Shown: positions 44,770-53,704 of the stretch, piece by piece
Layout of the letters: each line of letters starts with the position of its first letter
Position numbering within the stretch: position 1 is the stretch's first letter
Origin: Pedobacter chitinilyticus
GTDB lineage: Bacteria; Bacteroidota; Bacteroidia; Sphingobacteriales; Sphingobacteriaceae
Reading direction: 5' to 3'
DNA: 64,000 bases
NCBI RefSeq assembly: GCF_003313385.1
Contig: NZ_QMHN01000003.1
Coordinates: 124,001 to 188,000, forward strand
Program-made: the position numbers and the translations under genes
The notes under the pieces: model-generated
Database searches by the model: none
What the model saw: the letters and a program-made list of their open reading frames with translations, nothing else
What the model was told of the DNA's origin: nothing

Positions 44770-45951
44770 ATGTCCTTTATGAAGTCTCCTTTTTCGATGA
44801 TTAAACAGTCTTTTAAATTTTTTATTTTACCTGTAGCTTTATTGGTCGCTGGCTTATTAATGAGCCATTGTAACATCAAGCCAAGTGAAGCCAGCCTTGA
44901 CGAAAAAAACCTTAAATCGGAAACCATTGTGACTGGTTTGACCATGCCTTGGGCAATGGCCTTTTTACCTGATGGCCGAGTGCTGGTTACCGAAAGAGGC
45001 GGAAAATTGAGAATAGTAAAAGGGGGCACACTAGACCCACAGGAGATTACGGGTATCCCTAAAGTGTATTACCGTGGACAAGGTGGTTTGCTCGACGTGG
45101 TACTTCACCCCAACTATAAAGAAAACGGCTGGATTTACATCAGCTATTCTTCTCCTAAAAAAGAAGGCGAAGCTGGCGATGATAACGGGGCAAATACCGC
45201 ACTAATGCGTGCAAAACTAGACGGACACCAACTCACCAATATCGAACATTTGTACAAAGCAAGTCCAAATGTAAGAGGGGGCGTACACTTTGGAGGTAAA
45301 ATTTTATTCGACAATAAAGGTTATGTTTTCCTTTCATTAGGGGAACGTGGACAAAAAGAAAACTCCCAAAACTTGAGCAAAGCACAGGGAAAAATGGTCC
45401 GCCTACATGAAGATGGAAAAATTCCTAGCGATAATCCCTTTGTAAAAACAAAAGATGCTTTACCAGAAATATGGAGCTACGGACACAGAAATCCACAGGG
45501 TTTAGTAATGCACCCTACTACGGGCACCATTTGGGCACATGAGCATGGTCCTCAAGGTGGCGACGAGCTGAACATTGTGGAGAAAGGTAAAAACTATGGC
45601 TGGCCATTAATCACTTACGGGATTGATTACGACAACTCCATTATCTCTGATAAAACCGAAGCTCCTGGTTTGGAACAACCAGTCATTTACTGGAAACCTT
45701 CTATCGCTCCTTGCGGGATGACGTTTGTGAACAGTCCGAAATTTAAAGAATGGAATGGCGATTTGCTAGTAGGTTCTTTAAAGTTTATGAACTTGGAACA
45801 TTTAACCGTTAAAGGCAACAAAGTGGTGAAGAAAGAAATCATTTTTGACAAGATAGGCAGGGTGAGAGATGTGAAACAAGGTCCTGACGGCAATATCTAC
45901 GTTGTGTTAGAAAATACAGGTTCAATTGTTAAAATAAGTCCTAAAGCATAA
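44770..45951 (+). CDS. PQQ-dependent sugar dehydrogenase-like (glucose/sorbosone family)
   Basis: This 393-residue exported six-bladed beta-propeller is related to soluble aldose (glucose/sorbosone) dehydrogenases. Typical segments are VTGLTMPWAMAFLPDGRVLVTER, GGLLDVVLHPNYKENGWIYISYS, HFGGKILFDNKGYVFLSLGERG, GHRNPQGLVMHPTTGTIWAHEHGPQGGDELN and a C-terminal GPDGNIYVV. The N-terminus has a membrane-targeting stretch ending LLMSHCN; the Cys could be a non-standard lipid site. A good ribosome site (TAGGAAAAA) precedes the ATG. The next gene is a c-type cytochrome two bases later, a likely electron acceptor. Confidence 0.92.
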   Translation: MSFMKSPFSMIKQSFKFFILPVALLVAGLLMSHCNIKPSEASLDEKNLKSETIVTGLTMPWAMAFLPDGRVLVTERGGKLRIVKGGTLDPQEITGIPKVYYRGQGGLLDVVLHPNYKENGWIYISYSSPKKEGEAGDDNGANTALMRAKLDGHQLTNIEHLYKASPNVRGGVHFGGKILFDNKGYVFLSLGERGQKENSQNLSKAQGKMVRLHEDGKIPSDNPFVKTKDALPEIWSYGHRNPQGLVMHPTTGTIWAHEHGPQGGDELNIVEKGKNYGWPLITYGIDYDNSIISDKTEAPGLEQPVIYWKPSIAPCGMTFVNSPKFKEWNGDLLVGSLKFMNLEHLTVKGNKVVKKEIIFDKIGRVRDVKQGPDGNIYVVLENTGSIVKISPKA

Positions 45952-45953
45952 GC

Positions 45954-46358
45954 ATGAAGTTATTGACCTTTATTGGCTGTGGACTGGCCTATGCCGCGAT
46001 TTTCTCATTAAATGCTCAAGACGATTTAAACCAGAGCATTGAACGAGGCAAAGAACTTTATATGGAAAGCTGTGTAACTTGTCACCTAGCTAATGGACAA
46101 GGGTTAAAAGGTACTTTCCCGCCGCTGGCCAAATCCGATTTCTTGCTAAAATATCCCGAAAAATCTATTCACTCCATTAAATTCGGCATGAATGGTAAAG
46201 TAGTGGTAAACGGGGTAGCGTATAACAATGCCATGCCACCTTCGGGTTTTGCGGATGATGAAATTGCAGATGTGATGAACTACATCAGAAACGCCTTTGG
46301 CAATAAGAACACCCAGTTGGTAACCGAAAAAATGGTTGCTGCTGTAAAGGAGAAATAA
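45954..46358 (+). CDS. Exported c-type cytochrome
   Basis: This 134-residue monohaem cytochrome c has a signal peptide ending LNAQD. The haem motif is ESCVTCHLANGQG (CxxCH) near residues 42-46. A distal Met ligand is likely in NAMPPSGFADDEIADVMNYIR. It begins two bases after the sugar dehydrogenase stop, so it is cotranscribed. It would carry electrons from the dehydrogenase into the respiratory chain. It converges on the gene at 46363 with only four bases between stops. Confidence 0.93.
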   Translation: MKLLTFIGCGLAYAAIFSLNAQDDLNQSIERGKELYMESCVTCHLANGQGLKGTFPPLAKSDFLLKYPEKSIHSIKFGMNGKVVVNGVAYNNAMPPSGFADDEIADVMNYIRNAFGNKNTQLVTEKMVAAVKEK

Positions 46359-46362
46359 TTGA

Positions 46363-47760
46363 CTAGAAGCGATAGCCCAAACCAATACTAAAAGCTCGAT
46401 AGCCTTGCTGGTAACTGCCCAAACCGCTACTGATCCGATAAGGCCTTGGCTGGTAGAAATACATGGCTTCGATATTAAATCGCTTGAACTGAATATTGAC
46501 TCCGCCCCCAATATTAAAATGCAGTTTGTTGACACTCGTTTCAGACAAAGCTTGTTGAATTTGCTTGCTATGGAAAACAGTATCTAAATAGCTGGCAACA
46601 TACCCTACATTACTGCCGCCACTTTTCGCCAGGGCAAATGCCAAGTTGGCTTCAGCTTTTAAACTAACCAGTTGATGAAGCCTATAACTGACATTTAACG
46701 GAAGTACCAAATTGGTATGTTTCCTTGAATCAAGCACTTGGAAAGGACTACCTGTGGTCACCGTGTTATAACCTGGGTGCTCGTATGCGCCATTCATCTT
46801 AGCCTGTGTAAACCGAACTCCTGTGCCAAGCAACCACTTATTGGTTAAGGTCCATTGAGTTTGGACACCTAAATAGGGAGTAGTATTTTGGTTGGCAAAC
46901 ATTAGCCCACCCTGTAGTTCGAAACTAAATTTGGGTGTAACCATTTCCTTTGGCTTTCTATTTTTCGGCTTTTCCTTAATGGGCTTTAAGTTGGCCATCT
47001 GCAATTGGTTCGCCTCCTTTACTTTCCTTACCGAATCTCTGGCCAAAGTCCTTCTCAAACGACGTTGTTCACGTTTAGATAAAACTACTGGTGACTTCAG
47101 GTCTTTTTGACCTCTTTGCATTAGCTCATTAGGCACCCACTTCAATGAATCTGCCGTCACCTGATACGCTCCTAGGCCAACGCTGTTATCCAAATAAGGA
47201 AGTAGGCTCGCCCTAGCGGTTGCAGGCCTGTCAATTTCGGTTTGCATTTCGGCTTTGTTTAAAAGGATAGCTGCGTCAACTCCTCTCTTTAAATTGTCTA
47301 TTTCTTGAGGATGATTTGGAGAGGTCGAAGGAGTTTTCAGCAAACTATTTTTTGAGGATGATTTTCCTTTTTTAACAAACATCTCCTTAACTTTCTTCTC
47401 AGAAGGCATCAATGTTGCGGTATCAACAACCACCAAGTTTTCTAACACCTGTTTTTTCCTCGGTACTTCAACCAGCTCTTGCTTTGTACTTTTTTTCTGC
47501 ACTGTAGCTTTTGGCTTTTGATAAAAAGCAAAATAAACCCCACCTGCTACCAGCACTACAGGAAGAATCAGTTTAATGATTTGAGCAAGCTGAGCGAATA
47601 AGCCATTTTCAGGAAGAGAGACCTCTTGGGCACTGGTGGGCACAAATTGCTGATCCAACAAATGATTCATTTGCCGCCATGCCGCATCCAAGTCATCATT
47701 GACTGGGAGCTCGGCCATTTTCTTTTGCCAAAGTTGATGAGACCATACCGACTTTTTCAT
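46363..47760 (-). CDS. Membrane-anchored barrel protein with possible anti-sigma N-terminus
   Basis: This 465-residue protein begins with about 60 residues that look cytoplasmic (LPVNDDLDAAWRQMNHLLDQ). One membrane segment follows (IIKLILPVVLVAGGVYFAF, about 71-89), then a long charged spacer. The C-terminal 190 residues are a PorT-like beta-barrel (FSFELQGGLMFANQNTTPYLGVQTQW to GYRAFSIGLGYRF). Its start overlaps the stop of the ECF sigma gene by four bases. This suggests an anti-sigma or sensor role for the N-terminus, linked to a barrel. Placing one polypeptide across both membranes is odd, and the layout is inferred. Confidence 0.78.
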   Translation of the reverse strand: MKKSVWSHQLWQKKMAELPVNDDLDAAWRQMNHLLDQQFVPTSAQEVSLPENGLFAQLAQIIKLILPVVLVAGGVYFAFYQKPKATVQKKSTKQELVEVPRKKQVLENLVVVDTATLMPSEKKVKEMFVKKGKSSSKNSLLKTPSTSPNHPQEIDNLKRGVDAAILLNKAEMQTEIDRPATARASLLPYLDNSVGLGAYQVTADSLKWVPNELMQRGQKDLKSPVVLSKREQRRLRRTLARDSVRKVKEANQLQMANLKPIKEKPKNRKPKEMVTPKFSFELQGGLMFANQNTTPYLGVQTQWTLTNKWLLGTGVRFTQAKMNGAYEHPGYNTVTTGSPFQVLDSRKHTNLVLPLNVSYRLHQLVSLKAEANLAFALAKSGGSNVGYVASYLDTVFHSKQIQQALSETSVNKLHFNIGGGVNIQFKRFNIEAMYFYQPRPYRISSGLGSYQQGYRAFSIGLGYRF

Positions 47761-48350
47761 TTTTTCTCTCCTTTGTTTTCAGTATGATAATGAATGTCGC
47801 TTTCTGTATTGGAAAGCAGTAATTTCCGAAGCTGCTTTTTCCCTTCTGAGAGATGCCACCTAGAGGTAGCTTCGCCTATTTCTAGCCTGTCGGCAATTTC
47901 CTTATGCGAATAACCATCAATCACGGAAAGATTAAAAACCAATTGAGTAGCATAAGGTAGATGCCTAATTAAACCAATAAGATCTTGGGCGTAAAGTTTA
48001 TCTAAAATTTCGGGAGCTACAAAAGCTTGTTCGTGGCTAAAATCATCCGCTAAAGTAGCGGCTTCAAACTTGCATTCTTTTCTATTCAGGTCAATGCATG
48101 TTCTAATCATAATGGTGCGCATCCAAGCTTCTAGTGTCCCTTTAAATGCTTCATAAGTATGAAGGTGTTGAAACACTTTCAAAAAAGCAGTATTCAAGGC
48201 CTCCCTAGCCAAATCGTCTGTTTTCACGTATCGGATACAGGTCCTCAACATATCTGCATAAAATAGCTTGTACAAGCGTTCCTGTGATAGGCGATGCCCT
48301 TCAGCACAAGCTTTAACTAATGCTGCTATCTCCTTATCCAAATCGCTCAT
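47757..48350 (-). CDS. ECF RNA polymerase sigma factor
   Basis: This 197-residue ECF sigma factor has region 2 around QERLYKLFYADMLRTCIRYVKTDDLAREALNTAFLKVF. Region 4 has LSVIDGYSHKEIADRLEIGEATSRWHLSEGKKQLRK. It is distinct in sequence from the FecI-like sigma factor at 32850 and is not next to a FecR gene. It is translationally coupled (ATGA overlap) to the barrel protein at 46363, which may be its regulator. Target genes cannot be assigned from sequence. Confidence 0.92.
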   Translation of the reverse strand: MSDLDKEIAALVKACAEGHRLSQERLYKLFYADMLRTCIRYVKTDDLAREALNTAFLKVFQHLHTYEAFKGTLEAWMRTIMIRTCIDLNRKECKFEAATLADDFSHEQAFVAPEILDKLYAQDLIGLIRHLPYATQLVFNLSVIDGYSHKEIADRLEIGEATSRWHLSEGKKQLRKLLLSNTESDIHYHTENKGEKK

Positions 48351-48488
48351 TCAAATATGTAAATCCGTGTTTATACATCAATCCCTATTAGCTATTACGT
48401 ATCGTATCAACTAAACGTTGGGAAGATTTTTTTTATTTTTTTCTGCCCAACATCTTTGGCTTTTAGCCCGTAGATATTCAAAAAGCCC

Positions 48489-49391
48489 ATGTTTAATTTA
48501 GATAGTTACGAGAAGCACAGCCAATGGTACAACCAAAAATTCCCTACCGAGGAGTCGAAATCAACTTACCTTAAAAACCATTTGAATACCAAGCAACTTA
48601 CTATTGGCAAATGGTTACAAGAAATTTTCTTCAAAAGCCTAAATCCGTTACTTGCCGATAAAAACGGAACATGGCTTACGCTTGGCGATGCCTATGGATT
48701 TGATGCACAGTACATTCTCCAATCAGGCAACAAGGCTATTGCAAGTGATCTGAACACCGATTTTTTGACCATCGCAAAAAACCAACAAGTGATTACAGAT
48801 TTTTCCCTACAAAATGCCGAAGCAATGAGCTATCCTAATCATGCCTTCGATTACATTTTGTGCAAGGAATCTTATCACCATTTTCCCCGACCCTACGCCG
48901 CTTTATATGAAATGGCCCGTGTGGCCAAAAAAGGTTTCATTTTAATGGAGCCGCAAGACCCTGTACTCAAAATGCCGTTTTTATTAGGCTTGATGAATGT
49001 CATCAGTGCTTTCAGCGATCAATTAAGTCAAAAGCTATGGAAAAACCGTTTTTCCTATGAACCTGTGGGCAATTTTATTTACAAAATAGCAGAGAGAGAG
49101 CTTGAGAAATTCGCCGCAGGCCTTAACTTGCCTATGGTTGCGTTTAAAAAACTGAACCCTAATTTTTATTTTGAAGGGGCAAATGAAACTTTGTTCAATA
49201 AAAGAAGCTTCAAGTTTTTGTCCATCTATTTCAAAAAACGAATAAGAGATTTCCTGTCTAAAACGGGCATTATTCCTGCTCAAGTATTATGCGCTATTAT
49301 TTTTAAAACAGAGCCTAATGAAAGTACCCTTAAGCACCTACAACGTACGGGTTACCGAATCATCAAAATCCCTAGCAACCCTTACCAATAA
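48489..49391 (+). CDS. Class I SAM-dependent methyltransferase
   Basis: This 300-residue methyltransferase has the SAM-binding glycine region TWLTLGDAYGFDAQYIL (motif I near residues 58-74). SDLNTDFLTIAKNQQ provides the acidic ribose contact, and FDYILCKESYHHFPRP follows. The remaining C-terminal half is about 130 residues longer than the minimal domain and has basic and aromatic character (FSYEPVGNFIYKIAERELEKF). The methyl acceptor is unknown. It is divergent from the ECF sigma gene and followed by a small membrane-protein gene with its own promoter. Confidence 0.88.
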   Translation: MFNLDSYEKHSQWYNQKFPTEESKSTYLKNHLNTKQLTIGKWLQEIFFKSLNPLLADKNGTWLTLGDAYGFDAQYILQSGNKAIASDLNTDFLTIAKNQQVITDFSLQNAEAMSYPNHAFDYILCKESYHHFPRPYAALYEMARVAKKGFILMEPQDPVLKMPFLLGLMNVISAFSDQLSQKLWKNRFSYEPVGNFIYKIAERELEKFAAGLNLPMVAFKKLNPNFYFEGANETLFNKRSFKFLSIYFKKRIRDFLSKTGIIPAQVLCAIIFKTEPNESTLKHLQRTGYRIIKIPSNPYQ

Positions 49392-49397
49392 TGTAAT

Positions 49398-49405
49398 TAT
49401 CTTTG
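49398..49405 (+). promoter_or_regulatory. Bacteroidota -7 element of the 81-residue gene
   Basis: TATCTTTG (then C) matches TAnnTTTG and ends 19 bases before the ATG at 49425. It supports the small membrane-protein gene being real and separately transcribed from the methyltransferase. Confidence 0.7.
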
Positions 49406-49424
49406 CTATGATCAATCCATTGCC

Positions 49425-49670
49425 ATGCCAGAGATACTACTGCTATGTTTCATGATGATTCCACAAATAGTGGCTGGCGTGTATGCGCACAGTATTGGCA
49501 AAAGTTTCTGGTTTTGGTTCTTCATTTCTTTTCTCATTCCTATTATCTCGCTGGTGGTTCTATTAGTCATTGATAACAAAAAACCTAAACAGGCCAAAGA
49601 AGAGAAAAAGAGCTATCAACTAGCTGATCACGTTAGAGAAAGACAGGAAAAAGAAAAGCCCAACGCTTAG
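49425..49670 (+). CDS. Small two-helix membrane protein, uncharacterised
   Basis: This 81-residue protein has two hydrophobic segments (ILLLCFMMIPQIVAGVYA and FWFWFFISFLIPIISLVVLLVI) joined by a short Lys-containing turn. A charged lysine/glutamate-rich cytoplasmic tail of about 30 residues follows. The length and two-helix design resemble small accessory or phage-shock-type membrane proteins, but no family is recognised. It has its own -7 promoter 19 bases upstream and is not obviously linked to the methyltransferase or S9 peptidase genes around it. Confidence 0.7.
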   Translation: MPEILLLCFMMIPQIVAGVYAHSIGKSFWFWFFISFLIPIISLVVLLVIDNKKPKQAKEEKKSYQLADHVRERQEKEKPNA

Positions 49671-49693
49671 GTTGAGCTTCAATATCATTTTAG

Positions 49694-49776
49694 AGACTTA
49701 CGAAGTTTTAAAACGGCAAAGCCCTCAACTTTACCTTTTAAAACAACAAATAGCTAAAGTTAAACTTCGTAAGTCT
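49694..49776. repeat. 15-bp perfect inverted repeat
   Basis: AGACTTACGAAGTTT (49694-49708) and AAACTTCGTAAGTCT (49762-49776) are exact inverted copies about 53 bases apart, between convergent genes. The loop is too long for an efficient terminator, so it resembles a dispersed repeat element that may fold into a cruciform. Confidence 0.65.
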
Positions 49777-49791
49777 GAACAGCATCATCAA

Positions 49792-52098
49792 CTATCTCTG
49801 CAATTGGTTAGTTCCTCTTAAATTATACTCCTTTGGTGGGTCTACGCCAAGTAAGTTTTTCACAAAATAATCCCAGCGGCGACGCATCATGTAAGGATTG
49901 TTAGGGCCAAAACCATGTGCGCTATGCGGGAACAATACCAAATCATAATCTTTATTCGCTTTATTCAAGGCATCAACCACTAAATAAGTGTTATACGGGG
50001 GGACGTTATTATCCATCATCCCATGCGCTAACATTAATTTTCCTTTCAAGTTTTTTGCATGGTTTTGGTTAGCTTGTGCCTCATAATCTGAATTGGCCAA
50101 CAAACCATTGTAACGCTCGCCCCAATCGTCCTCGTAATTTCTGTTTTCGTGGTTACCTGCTTGAGATACGCCTACTTTAAAGAAATCAGGATAACGGAAC
50201 ATGGCCGCAGCAGTAGCAAAACCACCACCAGAGTGACCCCAAATCCCAACTTTATCCAAATCCATCGGGTATTTTTGTGCCAATTGTTTAATGCCTGTAA
50301 TTTGATCAGGCAAAGTGTTTTCGCCCATATTGCCATAAGCCATATCGTGATAGCTTTTCGAACGGTATGGATTGCTAGTGCCTTCAATAACGACCACAAT
50401 AAATCCTAGTTCGGCCAATGCTTGGTGGTCAGACCTCGAAGCAGAGAAAGACCAACTGCCCACACTTCCGCCTTGCGGACCTGGGTAAATGTAATCGACC
50501 ACAGGATATTTCTTACCCGCCTCCATTTTAGTTGGCGTAAATACCAAACCATAAATAGCTGTTTGTCCATCCGCAGCTACCATTTGCACTACATCAGGAG
50601 CTTTCCAACCTTTAGCTAATAATCTTGAAATATCAGTCCTGCCCAATTCTTCAATCTGCTTGCCCTTTAAATCTCTTAAAACCGTTACCCCAGGCACATT
50701 AGGTTGCGAATAAGTATCAACGATATAATTGAATGCTGGAGAAAACGACACTTGGTGATTACCCTCATCTGGCGTTAACAAGGTGAAACCTTTACCATCA
50801 AACCCTACACGATACAAATAGGCAAAATATGGATTACCTTTTTCGCGACCATGCCCTGTAAACCACAAGGTTCTGCTTTTTTCGTCTACACGCAGCAGCC
50901 TTCCTACCAACCAATCCCCTTTGGTGATTTGGTTTTTCACTTTTCCTGTTTTGGCATCATACAAATACAAATGCCCCCAGTTATCACGCTCCGAGTACCA
51001 TAAAATTTCGTTGGTTTTAGGTAAGTAACGCCAGTTAATTGAATTTACCCCCGACTCAAACTGTGTTTTAACCGTTTCGGTAAATACCTCTCTTACAGCA
51101 CCGGTGCTGGCATTAGCAATTTGCAGTTTAGAGATTTTGTGATCTCTAGAGGTGGACAAGAAAGCGAACTCCGTACCATCGGCATTCCAATCAATATCTG
51201 CCAGTTGGCCGCCGTCAACAATATCATCGCTTAGCGAACTCCTATGATCATCCAAAGGAATCTGCAAACTGATTACTTTAGGATTCTCTACATCAATCAC
51301 TACCCTACGCAACTTGGCCACTTCTTTATCCCCTGGCAAAGGATATTTCCATGCTTTTAAAGTGGGCGAACCTACATTGGTGGTCACCAAATACATATCA
51401 CTCAAATGACGTTGGTCCTGTTGGAAAGTAGTTAGTTTTTTAGAATCTGGCGACCAACGTACAATCGGTCTATCGCTAGATTTCCAACCCGCATTATCCG
51501 TGGCATAACCATAATCTTTTACGCCATCAAAAGTAAGCTGTGTTTCTTTTTTGGAAGCAATGTCTCTCAACCATAAGTTCCAATCTTTGATAAAAACTGC
51601 TTTTTTGCCATCTGGCGAAACCGATTCAGCAGCCCCACCCATTCTTCCTGCTGATGGTCGTGCACTTGTCCTACCTTCAACAAGTGAATTTTTGTCGATC
51701 TGATAGGTCCATGATTTTTCATCCGCAAAAAACTGAAAGCTTTTTTCATCACTGGAAAGCGCAATGGTTTGAAAAGGCAGCTTGTAAGCTTGGTAAGTTT
51801 TACCAGTGGCTTTGTTTAAAGCTGCTGCCAATTGCTGATGATCAAAAGCAGGTACTTTTGTTTTCTTTACGGGGTCTAACCATAAAAACTCTTGACCATT
51901 TTTGGTCGTCGCCAAATAAATCAGCTGCTCTCCCTTAGTCCAACTTGGACGCACCGTAGTACCATCCACAAAAGGTTCAATATGATAGCTTAGAAATTGT
52001 TCCGCCCTAGCATAATCCTGCTCGGTTAAGGGTTTATTTTGAGCCTTCAATGTAAAAACGGTTAAAATGGCACCAATGCTGAGTATGTGTTTTTTCAT
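49792..52098 (-). CDS. S9-family dipeptidyl-peptidase IV-like protease
   Basis: This 768-residue exported serine peptidase has a signal peptide (MKKHILSIGAILTVFTLKAQ). An N-terminal beta-propeller follows (WSPDSKKLTTFQQDQRHLSDMYL and later blades). The C-terminal alpha/beta-hydrolase domain has the nucleophile GIWGHSGGGFATA, the Asp in GMMDNNVPPYNTY and the His in FPHSAHGFGP. This matches the prolyl oligopeptidase/DPP IV family, which removes dipeptides ending in Pro or Ala. It is a single gene on the minus strand. The substrate is probably peptides from protein degradation outside the cytoplasm. Confidence 0.95.
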   Translation of the reverse strand: MKKHILSIGAILTVFTLKAQNKPLTEQDYARAEQFLSYHIEPFVDGTTVRPSWTKGEQLIYLATTKNGQEFLWLDPVKKTKVPAFDHQQLAAALNKATGKTYQAYKLPFQTIALSSDEKSFQFFADEKSWTYQIDKNSLVEGRTSARPSAGRMGGAAESVSPDGKKAVFIKDWNLWLRDIASKKETQLTFDGVKDYGYATDNAGWKSSDRPIVRWSPDSKKLTTFQQDQRHLSDMYLVTTNVGSPTLKAWKYPLPGDKEVAKLRRVVIDVENPKVISLQIPLDDHRSSLSDDIVDGGQLADIDWNADGTEFAFLSTSRDHKISKLQIANASTGAVREVFTETVKTQFESGVNSINWRYLPKTNEILWYSERDNWGHLYLYDAKTGKVKNQITKGDWLVGRLLRVDEKSRTLWFTGHGREKGNPYFAYLYRVGFDGKGFTLLTPDEGNHQVSFSPAFNYIVDTYSQPNVPGVTVLRDLKGKQIEELGRTDISRLLAKGWKAPDVVQMVAADGQTAIYGLVFTPTKMEAGKKYPVVDYIYPGPQGGSVGSWSFSASRSDHQALAELGFIVVVIEGTSNPYRSKSYHDMAYGNMGENTLPDQITGIKQLAQKYPMDLDKVGIWGHSGGGFATAAAMFRYPDFFKVGVSQAGNHENRNYEDDWGERYNGLLANSDYEAQANQNHAKNLKGKLMLAHGMMDNNVPPYNTYLVVDALNKANKDYDLVLFPHSAHGFGPNNPYMMRRRWDYFVKNLLGVDPPKEYNLRGTNQLQR

Positions 52099-52190
52099 TT
52101 TTAAATAGGAATAAAAAACTAAAATAATAGGGTTTGGTCATTTACAAATTAAGGTATTAATAATGATACAGTTTTTTATGGAATGAACTT

Positions 52191-53615
52191 TTACAAACAG
52201 CTACTCAGAGCCATAATGCCTTCTTCTAATTCCTGTTCAGTTAAAGCACCGTAGCCCAGCCTTAAACCATTTGCGCTACTGTCTAAACCATAGGCACTAG
52301 GACTGGTAATTTTAATTCCCTTTTGGAGCATCTTTTCGGAAAATGCAGTCCAATCCGTGGGTGTTTTCATCACAATCCAAAAAGCCAAGCCACCATCTGG
52401 AACAGCATAAACCACTTTGTTTTCGAGGTGTTTTTTCAATAGCGCTGCTGTAAAATCTCTTTTGGCTTTGTAATAACTGGTTGCTTTTTTAATATGTCGC
52501 TTAATGGCTCCATCCTTAATCAACTGCAAAACAGCTTGTTCCATAATGCTGTCCCCATTCACATCTATGATTTTCCTTAACTGACCTACTTTCTCAATCA
52601 ACGTCCCATCACTACTGGTTAAATAACCCACACGCAATACAGGAGAAACCACCTTGCTCATGGTGCCGATGTATACGTAGTTTTTAAGCGCTGGAAAGCT
52701 CGACAAAGGCAATACAGGTCGGTAACCAAAATGGAATTCATTATCATAGTCATCTTCAATAATCGTAAAACCATATTCGTTAGAAAGCCTGATCAGTTCC
52801 AAACGCCTTTTTAAACTTAGGGTTACCGTAGTAGGATATTGATGATGTGGGGTCACATAAATGGCTTTGATCCTTTTGTTTGATTTAAGATACTCCTGCA
52901 CTTCGGCAATCACCAAACCTTCTTCATCAACCCCAACAGGGAGAAGTTTGGCACCAGCATGTTCAAATGCTTTCCAAGCGGGCTTGTAGCCAGGACTTTC
53001 TACCATCACCTCATCGCCTGTTTTCAATAAACATTGTGCGGCCAAGTACATCGCCATTTGGCTCCCCCTGGTAAGGCACAAGTTTTCTTCCTGCACCTGC
53101 ATCCCCCGCTGGTGATTAAGCATTTGTGCAATTTCCTGTCTGAAAGCTGCATCGCCAAGGGCATTGCCATCGTAACTCATCAATTGCCATTTCGTTTTTA
53201 GGCTAAAAATTTGTCGGTAAGCCCTTGCCAATTCGTTAACAGGGGCAATTTTGGCATTCGGATGCCCATCATCAAACTGAAGGTGAAATTTCTTTTCTAG
53301 CGGGTCCACCACCATTGAGCTGGCCTGCTTAATTTTTCTGGTGGTGCTAAGCTTAGGAATATTATCGGCAACAAAAGTTCCTTGTCGTTCTTTAGGGATC
53401 AGCCACCCTTCCATAATAAGCACATGAAGGGCCTCCACCACAGTATTTCGATTTACCTTCAATAATTGCGCAAGGTTCCTACTCCCCGGCAAGGCGTCAC
53501 CTGCCTTTAACCTTCCTGATTGAATATCCTTGATCATTGCATCAGCAATCTGCAGATAAACAGCTTGATCAGCCTCCTTATCTAATTGTACTTCAAACTT
53601 CCATGAACGCAGCAT
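52191..53615 (-). CDS. MocR-type regulator (GntR HTH + aminotransferase domain)
   Basis: This PLP-dependent transcription factor of about 474 residues has an N-terminal GntR winged helix (GDALPGSRNLAQLLKVNRNTVVEALHVLI). A class I aminotransferase-like domain follows, with the PLP Lys in YIGTMSKVVSPVLRVGYL and an IIEDDYDNEF cofactor motif. MocR proteins sense PLP or amino acids and regulate linked transport or biosynthesis genes. The ATG at 53615 is chosen over a TTG at 53684, which lies within the promoter. It is divergent from the GNAT gene at 53705, with a shared motif in the gap. Confidence 0.93.
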   Translation of the reverse strand: MLRSWKFEVQLDKEADQAVYLQIADAMIKDIQSGRLKAGDALPGSRNLAQLLKVNRNTVVEALHVLIMEGWLIPKERQGTFVADNIPKLSTTRKIKQASSMVVDPLEKKFHLQFDDGHPNAKIAPVNELARAYRQIFSLKTKWQLMSYDGNALGDAAFRQEIAQMLNHQRGMQVQEENLCLTRGSQMAMYLAAQCLLKTGDEVMVESPGYKPAWKAFEHAGAKLLPVGVDEEGLVIAEVQEYLKSNKRIKAIYVTPHHQYPTTVTLSLKRRLELIRLSNEYGFTIIEDDYDNEFHFGYRPVLPLSSFPALKNYVYIGTMSKVVSPVLRVGYLTSSDGTLIEKVGQLRKIIDVNGDSIMEQAVLQLIKDGAIKRHIKKATSYYKAKRDFTAALLKKHLENKVVYAVPDGGLAFWIVMKTPTDWTAFSEKMLQKGIKITSPSAYGLDSSANGLRLGYGALTEQELEEGIMALSSCL

Positions 53616-53637
53616 TGGACTAGCTATTTTTATAAAA

Positions 53638-53651
53638 ACTGTACCAGTAAG
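53638..53651. promoter_or_regulatory. Motif ACTGTACCAGTAAG in the MocR/GNAT gap
   Basis: The sequence contains ACTGTAC and CCAGTAAG. The same two pieces occur at 58275-58288 upstream of the second MocR gene, as ACTGTAC with CTTACTGG. This could be a MocR-type operator. It lies 22 bases upstream of the 53615 start, just downstream of a -7 box on that strand. Confidence 0.5.
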
Positions 53652-53657
53652 ACCCTC

Positions 53658-53665
53658 CAAAGATA
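53658..53665 (-). promoter_or_regulatory. Bacteroidota -7 element of the MocR gene at 52191
   Basis: TATCTTTG on the minus strand matches TAnnTTTG, with TTTTG 16 bases upstream as a possible -33 element. It lies 42 bases before the ATG at 53615 and inside the TTG-initiated extension, which argues against that longer start. Confidence 0.7.
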
Positions 53666-53704
53666 ACCTAATTTTGTGTTGCAAAACAGAAAAACATAAT
53701 CAGA

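Noticed and set aside
46363..47760. FecR-type anti-sigma factor
   Set aside because: The FecR domain motifs are absent; only the position next to an ECF sigma gene and the N-terminal layout suggest an anti-sigma role.
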